Positions 1-7,834 of a stretch of 64,000 bases of DNA are shown in pieces (within the stretch, counting starts at the first letter, position 1; each line of letters begins with the position of its first letter). This stretch comes from JANSWP01 sp041941305 (lineage in GTDB: Bacteria; Bacteroidota; Bacteroidia; Chitinophagales; Saprospiraceae). Below the pieces are notes generated by a model, which made no database searches, was not told where the DNA came from, and saw nothing but the letters and a program-made list of their open reading frames with translations. The DNA lies in contig JBGTQJ010000017.1 in the NCBI GenBank assembly GCA_041941305.1, positions 1 to 64,000 of the forward strand, written 5' to 3'. The position numbers were made by a program, and so were the translations under genes.

Positions 1-104
1 AATCTTTCTGTCGGTTTTTCCGGCTCAATCTTTCTGTCGCATGACAGGACTCCTTCGGATGCGGCGGACGGCTTCCCTTACAAAATCTTTTCGAATAAAG
101 TCTA
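1..104. repeat. Intergenic repeats at left edge: short direct repeat plus dispersed repeat copy 1
   Basis: The 13-bp word AATCTTTCTGTCG occurs at 1-13 and again at 27-39, so a 26-bp unit is partly duplicated and may continue beyond the left edge. Positions 47-104 form a second element whose two blocks (GGACTCCTTCGGATGCGGC, then a 32-base block at about 73-104) recur at 58567-58631. Both copies lie between genes. No convincing protein is encoded here. Seen directly; function unknown. Confidence 0.6.
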
Positions 105-232
105 GTATGTTTTAATATTAAACAAGCTCTAAAGGAAGGGCAACAAATTGGATCATCAGGGCACTGGTTTCAAAAAGAATAGAAGAAATAATGAAAATAG
201 TCCTATCTTGGGAACTGATAAAATTTAACCTT

Positions 233-1855
233 ATGAAACCTTTCATTCTTTTCCTGTCATTGATTTTCTCTTTTCAATTAAATGCTCAAATTACTTTTTC
301 TGACAATTCTGGTTTATTAAACGTAGGCGGAGGTCCTTTCAATATTTTCACAAAAAAAGTTAGATATCAGAGTAAAAACCCTATTGCAATTACGGATATG
401 GATTATGACAATATGGACGACATTGTCATTTTTCATAGAGAAGATTGTGATGATAGAAGCATGGTAATTCTATACCAAAGGGCTAATTCTGGAGGTTGGC
501 CTTTCCTTAGAAGAAAAAGGTATTTGCATACGAAGCCTTTCCCAAGTGTTGGTGAAGTTATTGGTGTAACTATTTCAGACACTAAAAATAACAATGAACT
601 TCAGGTATTCACCGGAGGAAAACATTTTGAATTAAAACTATATAACCCTTTCCAACCTACTGCTTCACCAGTTCCGATTTCACCCTCAAGTTTCCATACC
701 ATGTTTTGGCTCCAAGGATGCAATTTTGTCGATATAGATGGTGATAATGATCTCGATTTGTTTGCTTGCAATGATGACCATAAACCCGAAGTATTTTACA
801 ATAATCAGGGAATATTTCAAGTGAATTTTTCACAATTGAATCCCATTGCACCCAACCAAATATGTACTCACGCCAATTCAAATCAACCAAGCAACTTTTT
901 TGATCCCAATTCTGGCAATTACGGTTCTGTCTTTGCTGATATTGATTTTGATGAAACGAATTTAGGGAATAATTCCCCTGAGCTATATATATCTAAATGT
1001 AGAGGAGGCGTAATTGCCAATGCTCCAATGGGTTGTTTGACAAATCAATTATTTAAAAAGATCAATACGGCTTATGTTGATCAAGCTGCCACTTATGGTT
1101 TGGATGACTCAAACCAATCCTGGGCTGCTGATTTTGGAGATATTGATAATGATGGCGATTTAGATGCTGTTCTAATCAATCATTCTGGTCCGCAAAACAT
1201 AAGACTTTTTCAAAATCAATACCCAAGTCCTACCTTTGTAGATATCACTTCCAGTGCCTTTGTAAATAATATTCCCACAAGCAATTCCTATCAGGTGATT
1301 TTTGAAGATTTTGACAATGATGGCTACCTGGATATACTGGTTTCGAATAAATCAGGTTCTCATTTATATCGGAATAATGGCAATAGTTCCAATATTACCT
1401 ATACAGATCAAAACAATTGGCTCAATTCAAATAATAATACCCATAATAATTACGAAGCCTTTTTTAGTTGTGCTACTGGAGATTTGGATAATGACGGATA
1501 TGTAGACATTTATGCCAGCTACTTTGAACAAAGCTCGACACCAAAAAACGACATCATTTGGATCAATCAGGGTTTTGGGTATGATTATATTAAGGTTCGG
1601 TTACAAGGTAGCACAAGCAATAATGAAGCGATTGGAGCCCGTCTCCATTTAGAACACCCAACCTTAGGGACACAAGTTAGGGAGGTAAGGGCAGGAGAAA
1701 GTTACGGAATAGTCTGTTCTTTTATTCAACATTTTGGCATAGCCAATCATAACATTCAGGATTTTACCTTAAAAATATTCTGGCCTTCAGGAAATGATGA
1801 TACCATACCTGGAACAAACCTGACAAAAAATTCTGTGAACGTTTTTTCTGAATAG
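233..1855 (+). CDS. Secreted FG-GAP/VCBS-repeat protein with ASPIC/UnbV domain (CRTAC1-like)
   Basis: The 540-residue protein is probably exported and surface-exposed; family members are calcium-binding beta-propellers with no established enzymatic role. The ATG at 233 is preferred over the in-frame ATG at 191 because it starts directly on a signal peptide (MKPFILFLSLIFSFQLNAQ). Several calcium-loop motifs of the DxDxDGxxD type are visible, for example DIDNDGDLDAV, DFDNDGYLDIL and DLDNDGYVDIY. The last 80 or so residues match an ASPIC/UnbV domain (IGARLHLEHPTLGTQVREVR, then a FWPSG motif). Relatives in Bacteroidota often end in a type IX sorting tail; none is visible here, so the protein may be C-terminally short or exported differently. 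No operon partner is evident. Confidence 0.8.
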   Translation: MKPFILFLSLIFSFQLNAQITFSDNSGLLNVGGGPFNIFTKKVRYQSKNPIAITDMDYDNMDDIVIFHREDCDDRSMVILYQRANSGGWPFLRRKRYLHTKPFPSVGEVIGVTISDTKNNNELQVFTGGKHFELKLYNPFQPTASPVPISPSSFHTMFWLQGCNFVDIDGDNDLDLFACNDDHKPEVFYNNQGIFQVNFSQLNPIAPNQICTHANSNQPSNFFDPNSGNYGSVFADIDFDETNLGNNSPELYISKCRGGVIANAPMGCLTNQLFKKINTAYVDQAATYGLDDSNQSWAADFGDIDNDGDLDAVLINHSGPQNIRLFQNQYPSPTFVDITSSAFVNNIPTSNSYQVIFEDFDNDGYLDILVSNKSGSHLYRNNGNSSNITYTDQNNWLNSNNNTHNNYEAFFSCATGDLDNDGYVDIYASYFEQSSTPKNDIIWINQGFGYDYIKVRLQGSTSNNEAIGARLHLEHPTLGTQVREVRAGESYGIVCSFIQHFGIANHNIQDFTLKIFWPSGNDDTIPGTNLTKNSVNVFSE

Positions 1856-1887
1856 CACTTGATTGTTTCAATTATTGGATTAAGAGT

Positions 1888-2527
1888 ATGTTTAAATTTT
1901 ACCTGTCCCTGTAATTATTGGTCTTGCATTAATAATATTCTTCGCCTGGCTTACCAAGAGTTTGCGCGGTCATCAATCTTATGGTACCAGGATTAAAGAA
2001 AGGAATTTCCAAATGATGGTCTTGTTTACAATTGTAGGAGCATTAGGGTATTATGGATATTGCCATTATGAAAGTTCCAGACCCTTGTTCCAGGACAAAG
2101 ACATAGGCATTTTAGTTGCTGAATTTGAAAACGACGAAGGGAATTTAATACAAGACTTAATTAAAGTAGAATTAGACATTCAAAAACAGTTAAAAAAATT
2201 AGAATTTGGCTTAAGAAAACTACCAAGAACGATACAAACCGATGAAGAAGCCCCTCTGATTTTGAAACAAAAAAACGCCGACCTTCTTATCTGGGGCACA
2301 TTCATTAAAGGTTATCAGGAATTTTATCGTATTCGCGCATGTGCGGGCGCGCGCATACGCGCGGGCGCGAAGTTGTAACCTTTTTCCTAATAGCCTTTAT
2401 TAATGAAGAATATATTTGTTTTAAACTCCTTGGAAAAGAAGGAGAAATATTAATAGTTAAGGAAGAAAATTATCCTGAGATAGAACAACTCATAAACCGT
2501 ATTATCCCTGGACGGTTTAAGCCTTAG
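1888..2527 (+). pseudogene. Decayed small membrane protein gene (two frame breaks)
   Basis: Three consecutive reading-frame pieces look like one broken gene. A start at 1888 reads MFKFYLSL and stops at once. The adjacent frame, open from about 1896, encodes a hydrophobic segment (PVIIGLALIIFFAWLT), a second one (MMVLFTIVGALGYYGYCHY) and a soluble part with GILVAEF and ADLLIWGTF. It is then disrupted at 2332-2371 by a GC-rich 40-bp palindromic insert and stops at 2378. The continuation (FFLIAFINEEYICFKLLG) lies in another frame and ends at 2527. I do not recognise the family. The soluble part resembles regions seen next to TPR proteins in which a strand-helix unit precedes LLIWG, but this is only an impression. 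A sequencing error at 1910-1915 could remove one of the two breaks. Confidence 0.5.
2332..2371. repeat. GC-rich 40-bp palindromic insert inside a decayed gene
   Basis: This stretch consists almost entirely of alternating GC/CG steps in AT-rich surroundings. Its ends are inverted repeats (TTCGCGC at 2332-2338, GCGCGAA at 2365-2371). The reading frame of the flanking gene changes across it, so it is most simply an insertion with a length not divisible by three. Origin unknown. Confidence 0.55.
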
Positions 2528-2862
2528 TAAACTTCCTCTAACATCGACCTCAGATTTTATTTCTATTTTAAAGAATTTTGGAAGTTGTAAATAAGGTGGT
2601 TCGCATTCAATTCCTGTAAATCATTTTGAGAGTGGGCTTAATCACCTAATATTGGAATTGAATGCAGAACCCCTGTTTTTAAGGAAAGTTTTGTTGAAGT
2701 AATCATATCTATAGACCCCCTATATTCGTCAATGATGAAAGCCTTCAAATGTCCTAAACTTTAATTAATGCTTCCTCTATAATTCTATATTGTGCTACTA
2801 CGAAAAAAGAATACTTTTCTTGAGACTAATTTTACATTGATCACAAATTAAAACTTTAAACA
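2528..2862. other. 335-bp gap with an inverted repeat at 2598-2671
   Basis: No gene is seen here. A perfect 12-bp inverted repeat (GCATTCAATTCC at 2603-2614, its complement at 2654-2665) is extended outward by GGTTC and GAACC. Read inward from the right end the sequence is CAGGGGTTCTGCATTC, which resembles the ends of the MITE-like elements at 11.8, 17.7 and 23.1 kb (CAGGGSTG...TTCTA). It may be a degenerate relic of that family. The rest, up to the start codon at 2863, is plain AT-rich DNA. Confidence 0.35.
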
Positions 2863-5241
2863 ATGACAAAAAGGAACCATTTCATTTACCCAATTTTAAT
2901 TGCATTGATGGGCTTTTGCTTTTTTCAATGCCAACCAACAGAATCCAACAACGACCCAGTAATTGGAGAAGCGGAGGAAACTTATTACGACCTAATGCGC
3001 AATGATTCAAACTTGACTTTGGCAGAAATACGCAAAAAGGCAGAAGCCTTATTTGCTAAAAACCCGGAATCGCAAGGGTATAAACATTACCAACGTTACC
3101 TAAGCAGAGCTATCCACAGATTAGGAAATGATGGCAAAGTTCAAAATTATGCCGCACATGCAGTGCATGAACTGGGTTTAAGTCCTTCGCCACAAGACCA
3201 AAACCACGGATACTGGCAGGCAGTAGGACCTTTTTCTATCTCCACCGATTCCGCTGCAACAAACTTAGGAGTTGGATTAGGCAGAATCGAGGTAATAGAA
3301 ATAGACCCAAGCGACCCGAATACCATTTATGTAGGTACACCATCAGGTGGATTATGGCGAACAAAAAACAGCGGAAAAACCTGGAAGGCACTAACAGACC
3401 ATATTCCTTTAATTGGAATAGCTGGAATTGCAATACACCCCCATCATCCAGAAACCATTTATATTCTGACTGGTGATGGAAAGAGAAGCCAAGTGCCATC
3501 AATTGGAGTATTAAAATCTACAGATGGTGGTATTACCTGGAATAAGACAGGACTAACGTATGACCCTACAAAAAATAAGTTTGGATATGATCTAATCATA
3601 TCATCTACGAATCCTCAGATTCTGATGGCAGCAACGAATGAGGGAACCATGTTTACAAATAATGGAGGAGATACATGGGAACAAAAGATTGAGTATGAAA
3701 CGTATGATCTTGAATTTAAACCAGGAGATTCCTCCTTTGTTTATGCAAGTGGATTATACGGAACTCTTTTTTTATCCAAAAATGGGGGTGAAAAATGGGG
3801 GAATTTAAGTTTTATGGCTAAAGAGTTAGGTTTACCAAATCTATCTAAATCAATTCTAGGGTCAAGAATTGCTGTTTCCCAGAACGAACCTGAAGCATTA
3901 TATTTTTTAACGGTTACATATTCTGCCGCCAAAGAGGAAAACGTTGCAGGATTATTTTATTCACAGAATGTTGGTGCTCCAAATATTAAAGCTTCTGAAA
4001 TTATATTTCAACAAATTACGATTAAGAATGCTCCAGACCTTAGTCAAGCACCTGCCTCAATGGCAATGGTTGTTTCACCAAAAAAAAGTAGTTCAATTAC
4101 CATTGGTGGCTTAGATGTTTATCAATCATCTGACGGTGGTCAATCATTTAAGCAAATTTCTGACGAAAATGGAGATAATCATTTACCATATGTTCATGCT
4201 GATATCAATGATTTAGTTTACCAAAACAATTCAGACACCCTATATGTTGCAAGCGATGGGGGCATCTGGACATCACCAGATGACGGAAGATCCTGGTCAA
4301 ATATATCCAATGGACTACAAATAACACAAGCATATAGTGTTGCAGTAAGTCCAGCGAATACAGATTTTATTTTGTACGCAGCACAGGACAATGGCTGTGG
4401 AAAAATTATATTAAATAATGGGCTTTTAGAACCATTAGCAGGAGCCGATGGAACATATGTTGCAATGTCTCCAATAAATAAAGATTTTATGATTCTTCAG
4501 ACTCAATATGGCTCAGGCGTTTATAATAACAAGTCATTTGGTTCAGTTGCACCTTCTCAGGAAAATAAATTCAATACGCAAATATCTTCGCATCCTTATC
4601 ATTTTTTACCCGGTAATCCTGAAAAAATAATCACAGGATATAATGATGTTTTTCTATCTTACAATTATGGGAAATCGTGGATCAATCTAACAACAAAGGG
4701 AAAAATAGGAGACCTGGAGATAAAAAACATATCAGTTTGCATGTCAGACACTAGTATTAGTCGAATATATGTTTCGAAAATTTCCGATATTTCCAGCCCT
4801 GTTTATTCTGGTACTAGCCAAACAGCTACATCCTTTCAATGGAAAGAAGTGACTCCAAAAAATATTCCTTCTAACAGCGCTGTTTCAGGGCTAACAGCAC
4901 ACCCAACCAATCCGGACCTGGTTTGGGTATCCCTAAACGGCTATTCAGATGGCAATAAAGTCCTCCATTCTACTGATGGTGGAGCAACCTGGCAAAATGA
5001 CTCGGCAGGACTTCCAAACCTCCCAGGTATTACCATCCTGGCTACTGGTGGTGCCCATAATTCCGTATATTATGGAACGGATGTGGGGGTATATTATAAA
5101 GATGATACTATGAGTTCTTGGGTAAGATTTAGCAATGGACTACCTAATGTCACGATTGACCAATTAGTTGAACATCCAACCACTAAAGAGATTTATGTAG
5201 CTACCTATGGCAGAGGTATTTGGAAAACGACTCCTTATTAA
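2863..5241 (+). CDS. Lipoprotein with Asp-box (BNR/sortilin-like) beta-propeller repeats
   Basis: This 792-residue protein starts with a lipoprotein signal (hydrophobic stretch, then FFQC with the lipid-accepting cysteine near residue 23). After a helical region of about 100 residues come many Asp-box motifs of the S-x-D-x-G-x-T-W type: STDGGITWNK, NNGGDTWEQ, SKNGGEKWG, SSDGGQSF, SPDDGRSWSN, STDGGATWQN. They are spaced as in two stacked beta-propellers of the sortilin/Vps10 or glycosidase-like fold. Catalytic residues of a sialidase are not recognisable, so a binding or scaffold role on the cell surface is the safer inference. The gene stands alone: decayed DNA upstream, 400 bp before the next large gene. 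No type IX tail is present, in keeping with lipid anchoring. Confidence 0.8.
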   Translation: MTKRNHFIYPILIALMGFCFFQCQPTESNNDPVIGEAEETYYDLMRNDSNLTLAEIRKKAEALFAKNPESQGYKHYQRYLSRAIHRLGNDGKVQNYAAHAVHELGLSPSPQDQNHGYWQAVGPFSISTDSAATNLGVGLGRIEVIEIDPSDPNTIYVGTPSGGLWRTKNSGKTWKALTDHIPLIGIAGIAIHPHHPETIYILTGDGKRSQVPSIGVLKSTDGGITWNKTGLTYDPTKNKFGYDLIISSTNPQILMAATNEGTMFTNNGGDTWEQKIEYETYDLEFKPGDSSFVYASGLYGTLFLSKNGGEKWGNLSFMAKELGLPNLSKSILGSRIAVSQNEPEALYFLTVTYSAAKEENVAGLFYSQNVGAPNIKASEIIFQQITIKNAPDLSQAPASMAMVVSPKKSSSITIGGLDVYQSSDGGQSFKQISDENGDNHLPYVHADINDLVYQNNSDTLYVASDGGIWTSPDDGRSWSNISNGLQITQAYSVAVSPANTDFILYAAQDNGCGKIILNNGLLEPLAGADGTYVAMSPINKDFMILQTQYGSGVYNNKSFGSVAPSQENKFNTQISSHPYHFLPGNPEKIITGYNDVFLSYNYGKSWINLTTKGKIGDLEIKNISVCMSDTSISRIYVSKISDISSPVYSGTSQTATSFQWKEVTPKNIPSNSAVSGLTAHPTNPDLVWVSLNGYSDGNKVLHSTDGGATWQNDSAGLPNLPGITILATGGAHNSVYYGTDVGVYYKDDTMSSWVRFSNGLPNVTIDQLVEHPTTKEIYVATYGRGIWKTTPY

Positions 5242-5289
5242 GGAAATTCCAAAAGGTAGTGCTTAAAATGTAAATTAGTAAATGATATT

Positions 5290-5433
5290 ATGCCATTACA
5301 GGACTTTCAGCCTCAAATTGGATCTTTTTTACTTGTTCTTATGTTCCCTTTAGTTATTTCAATAGTAATTTTTGAGCGAATCGAAGGGAAAAATATAAGC
5401 GGATTCCTAACGGAAAATATTTTAGATGTTTGA
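5290..5433 (+). CDS. Possible small membrane protein (47 aa)
   Basis: A short frame in the 400-bp gap between the Asp-box lipoprotein and the chitinase-like gene reads MPLQDFQPQIGS, then a hydrophobic segment (FLLVLMFPLVISIVIF, about residues 13-28), then a charged tail ERIEGKNISGFLTENILDV. Composition and layout (polar N-terminus, one membrane span, charged tail) resemble a real small membrane protein, but there is no homology evidence from sequence alone. It starts 49 bp after the preceding stop. The rest of the gap (5434-5641) holds nothing recognisable. Confidence 0.3.
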   Translation: MPLQDFQPQIGSFLLVLMFPLVISIVIFERIEGKNISGFLTENILDV

Positions 5434-5641
5434 AATTCAGGATTTGGGAAATTCGAAAATTAAGAGAAATAAAAAATTGAATTTAAAAGTTCAAAATCAC
5501 TCCAATTAAATCCTTAAATAATCAAGGTTAAACTCTGTAAATTTTTTGTCCATCACTTGGGGACAAGCCCAATCTTTCAAAAAAAGTATCTAAATAGAAC
5601 CATAAATAATAATTCAACAAAACATTTTAAAAACAATCGCA

Positions 5642-6883
5642 ATGACTTACCTAAAAACATTTTTATTATTTGGCATTTTGATTATTGGTTTATTTTCTTG
5701 TCAACCCACATCAACTGGCGACTCCTCCAATGAAGGGGAGGGATTGGGAGGAATAGAAGTAAGCTCAACCACTCCAACTGTAAACATGTACTACATGGAT
5801 CATCCAGATAGTATCCTCTTACAACTGGATGATTTCAAAAATTCAGGTTTTAACCTCCTGACTATGTGTTTCATGGCAGTTGATGAAAACGGAAACTTGT
5901 CCTTCAATATGTTTGACCATAAACATGATAATTTTGGAATACCCTTAATCGTCAAGGATGGTAAAGGTACAGATGTATTTAGTCAAGAACTTATAGATTC
6001 ATTGCATTCATTAAAAAACAAATTCGGCTTCAAACTTTATTTTTCTATGGGTGGCTGGGCTGCTTCACCTTATGTTTATAACAGCCTGGACTCAATCTTC
6101 ACGATAAAAGGAGGTCAAGAAACGATTCAACAAAAATCAGCTAAAGAAAATCTCAATAAGAATCTTAAATGGCTAATAAATAAACTTCATATTGATGGAG
6201 TTGACCTCGATATAGAGAATAGACCTGGCTACGTTGTGAATGACAATGGAGACACAGTTTATGTCGATTATCCCTATTGGGGGGCTGACTTTTCAGAAGT
6301 AATCGCTTCATTCACTGGTTTTTTACATAATGCAGGATTAGAGGTTACTTACTGCCCTTATAGTAGCAATAGCCTTTGGATGGATTGTTTAAAAAAAGTA
6401 CATCAAACTCATGGGAAGCAACTGGTTAAAGGACTCAACCTTCAAACTTATAGCCAGGCTACGGTAAATGGTTTTATCACCTCCATTGAAAATAACAGTG
6501 CTTCAGTTGGCATATCGGAGGCAGCTGCATTCCTAACTGCTGGATTTTGGCCTAACAAACCCGATTATAGTAAAGCCAAAAAATTCCCTAATGCACCATA
6601 TCCTGTTCCTGCTACTACAGCACAATATTACCTTGATTGTAGAACAAATTTAAAGGAATGTTGTGGTGTATCTGGTAGTTATTGCCCATCCAAAATTGAA
6701 TCTATCTTTAAATCTTTTGCATCAAATTCTAATACTGCCTCCATCAACGGTGGATATTTCTGGCAATATAATTTTATTAGGATTTGTAAAGAGGTTAATT
6801 GCACACCTGATACAGCAAAAACAAATAAAGAAGTTCTGCAAGCTTACTCAAAAGCTATTATTGGAGGATTGAAGAGTAAGTAA
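5642..6883 (+). CDS. GH18 chitinase-like lipoprotein
   Basis: This is a glycoside hydrolase family 18 protein, predicted to cleave chitin or related N-acetylglucosamine polymers on the cell surface. The 413 residues begin with a lipoprotein signal ending in LFSC (cysteine near residue 20). The family signature is intact: the substrate-barrel motif SMGGW near residue 135 and the catalytic DGxDxDxE motif as DGVDLDIE near 185-192, whose final Glu is the acid/base. A late GGYFWQYN motif fits the last barrel strand. There are four clustered cysteines near residues 335-350 (CRTNLKECCGVSGSYC), possibly disulfides. No carbohydrate-binding module or sorting tail is visible. Substrate is inferred from the family; some GH18 proteins act on N-glycans instead. 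Confidence 0.85.
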   Translation: MTYLKTFLLFGILIIGLFSCQPTSTGDSSNEGEGLGGIEVSSTTPTVNMYYMDHPDSILLQLDDFKNSGFNLLTMCFMAVDENGNLSFNMFDHKHDNFGIPLIVKDGKGTDVFSQELIDSLHSLKNKFGFKLYFSMGGWAASPYVYNSLDSIFTIKGGQETIQQKSAKENLNKNLKWLINKLHIDGVDLDIENRPGYVVNDNGDTVYVDYPYWGADFSEVIASFTGFLHNAGLEVTYCPYSSNSLWMDCLKKVHQTHGKQLVKGLNLQTYSQATVNGFITSIENNSASVGISEAAAFLTAGFWPNKPDYSKAKKFPNAPYPVPATTAQYYLDCRTNLKECCGVSGSYCPSKIESIFKSFASNSNTASINGGYFWQYNFIRICKEVNCTPDTAKTNKEVLQAYSKAIIGGLKSK

Positions 6884-6964
6884 ATATTTAGGCAAATAAA
6901 ATAATGAAACTACATTATTCCCTAGCCATAATTTCAAAACTTATGGTTTCAAAAATCAGCAGCG

Positions 6965-6990
6965 AATCACAAGACTAAGTACTTGTGATT
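6965..6990. other. Perfect 9-bp inverted repeat beside IS3 fragment
   Basis: AATCACAAG at 6965-6973 and its complement at 6982-6990 enclose an 8-base loop. No T run follows, so it is not a good intrinsic terminator. It lies immediately before the transposase remnant and could be a trace of the insertion or of a regulatory site. Confidence 0.35.
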
Positions 6991-6997
6991 CCTGCAG

Positions 6998-7339
6998 GAT
7001 TTTTCCAGTTCATTAACAGCCTATATTAGATGTGATAATGGTTCTGAGTTTATCAGTCAAAAGTTAGAATTATGGGCAGCAGACAACGGAATCGAACTGA
7101 AATATATTCAGCCAGGAAAACCTAAACAGAATGGGTTAATAGAAAGATTAAATAAAACGCTACGAACAGAATCTCTTAACTTGTGTTGGTTCACAAGTAT
7201 GGAAGAGCTTAACGAAGAAATACAAAGTTGGTCGCAGGTCTATAATCATTTGCGACTTCATGAAAACTCAGGAAACAAAACCCCCGACTATTACGAAAAT
7301 CAAATGCAAAATTTATACTATTCCGCGGTCGCTGCTTAG
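6998..7339 (+). pseudogene. IS3-family transposase fragment (C-terminal part of OrfB)
   Basis: An open frame without a start codon encodes about 113 residues of the DDE integrase core of an IS3-type transposase. The second catalytic Asp is in RCDNGSEF and the catalytic Glu in NGLIERLNKTLR, followed by the usual C-terminal stretch (WSQVYNHLRLHENSGNKTP) and a stop. The N-terminal part of OrfB, all of OrfA, and recognisable terminal inverted repeats are missing, so this is a dead remnant. It lies about 110 bp from the 3' end of the tRNA-Leu pair, a common place for insertions to accumulate. Confidence 0.9.
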
Positions 7340-7452
7340 GGGAAGGCTACAGATCGAAATCATCAGATGTTGGACTATAGCCTTTGTTAATGACTGAGTG
7401 TTGGGTTGGGAACTACTAGATTGCTAGATAAATACTCCAGCTAAAATAAAAG

Positions 7453-7537
7453 TGCCCACGAAAGGACTCGAACCTTCACGTCCATTACGGACACATGAAC
7501 CTGAATCATGCGCGTCTACCAATTCCGCCACGTGGGC
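7453..7537 (-). tRNA. tRNA-Leu (anticodon CAG)
   Basis: Read on the minus strand, the 85-nt sequence folds as a class II tRNA. The acceptor arm is GCCCACG paired with CGTGGGC, followed by discriminator A. The anticodon stem CATGA/TCATG encloses loop TTCAGGT, giving anticodon CAG. A long variable arm (TGTCCGTAATGGACG) and a T-arm with loop TTCGAGT follow. CCA is not encoded. It is the second gene of a two-tRNA unit. Confidence 0.95.
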
Positions 7538-7544
7538 ATACAAA

Positions 7545-7576
7545 AAAAGGAATGAAAAAACACTTTCATTCCTTTT
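7545..7576 (-). terminator. Hairpin between the two tRNA-Leu genes
   Basis: The 13-bp arms at 7545-7557 and 7564-7576 are perfectly complementary with a 6-base loop, and on the minus strand a T run follows. This can terminate transcription after the upstream tRNA-Leu(CAA) or act as a processing site. If termination is only partial, it would set the ratio of the two tRNAs. Confidence 0.6.
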
Positions 7577-7581
7577 ACTAG

Positions 7582-7665
7582 TACCGAAGGGGGGAATCGA
7601 ACCCCCACTCTCTTGCGAGAACTGGATTTTGAATCCAGCGCGTCTACCAATTCCGCCACTTCGGC
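7582..7665 (-). tRNA. tRNA-Leu (anticodon CAA)
   Basis: This 84-nt class II tRNA on the minus strand has acceptor GCCGAAG paired with CTTCGGT and discriminator A. The anticodon stem CTGGA/TCCAG encloses loop TTCAAAA, giving anticodon CAA. The long variable arm is TTCTCGCAAGAGAGT and the T-arm GGGGG-TTCGATT-CCCCC. CCA is not encoded. It lies 44 bp upstream of tRNA-Leu(CAG) in the direction of transcription. Confidence 0.95.
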
Positions 7666-7703
7666 GGTACTTAAATTTAATTTGCTTTACTATTAAAGCG
7701 GCG

Positions 7704-7734
7704 CAAAAGTATGACCTTCTATTAATTAATCCAA
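7704..7734 (-). promoter_or_regulatory. Promoter of the tRNA-Leu pair
   Basis: On the minus strand TTG (7734-7732) is followed after 20 bases by TACTTTTG (7711-7704), a perfect match to the Bacteroidota form TTG-N(17-23)-TAnnTTTG. It lies about 40 bp upstream of the first tRNA. Because the downstream gene is certain, it is a useful internal reference for promoter calls elsewhere in the window. Confidence 0.75.
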
Positions 7735-7834
7735 GGTTAATCAAATAAAAAGTTTGGGAAAAAACGCTTATAAGGAAAAATTAGTTCATTGATAGATTTA
7801 TTCTTCTTGGTAATCAGATTATCATCTAATTTTG

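Noticed and set aside
7424..7744. Open frames on both strands across the tRNA region
   Set aside because: They read through two tRNA-Leu genes (the repeated GGIGRRAGFK-type peptide is a translated tRNA) and are not genes.
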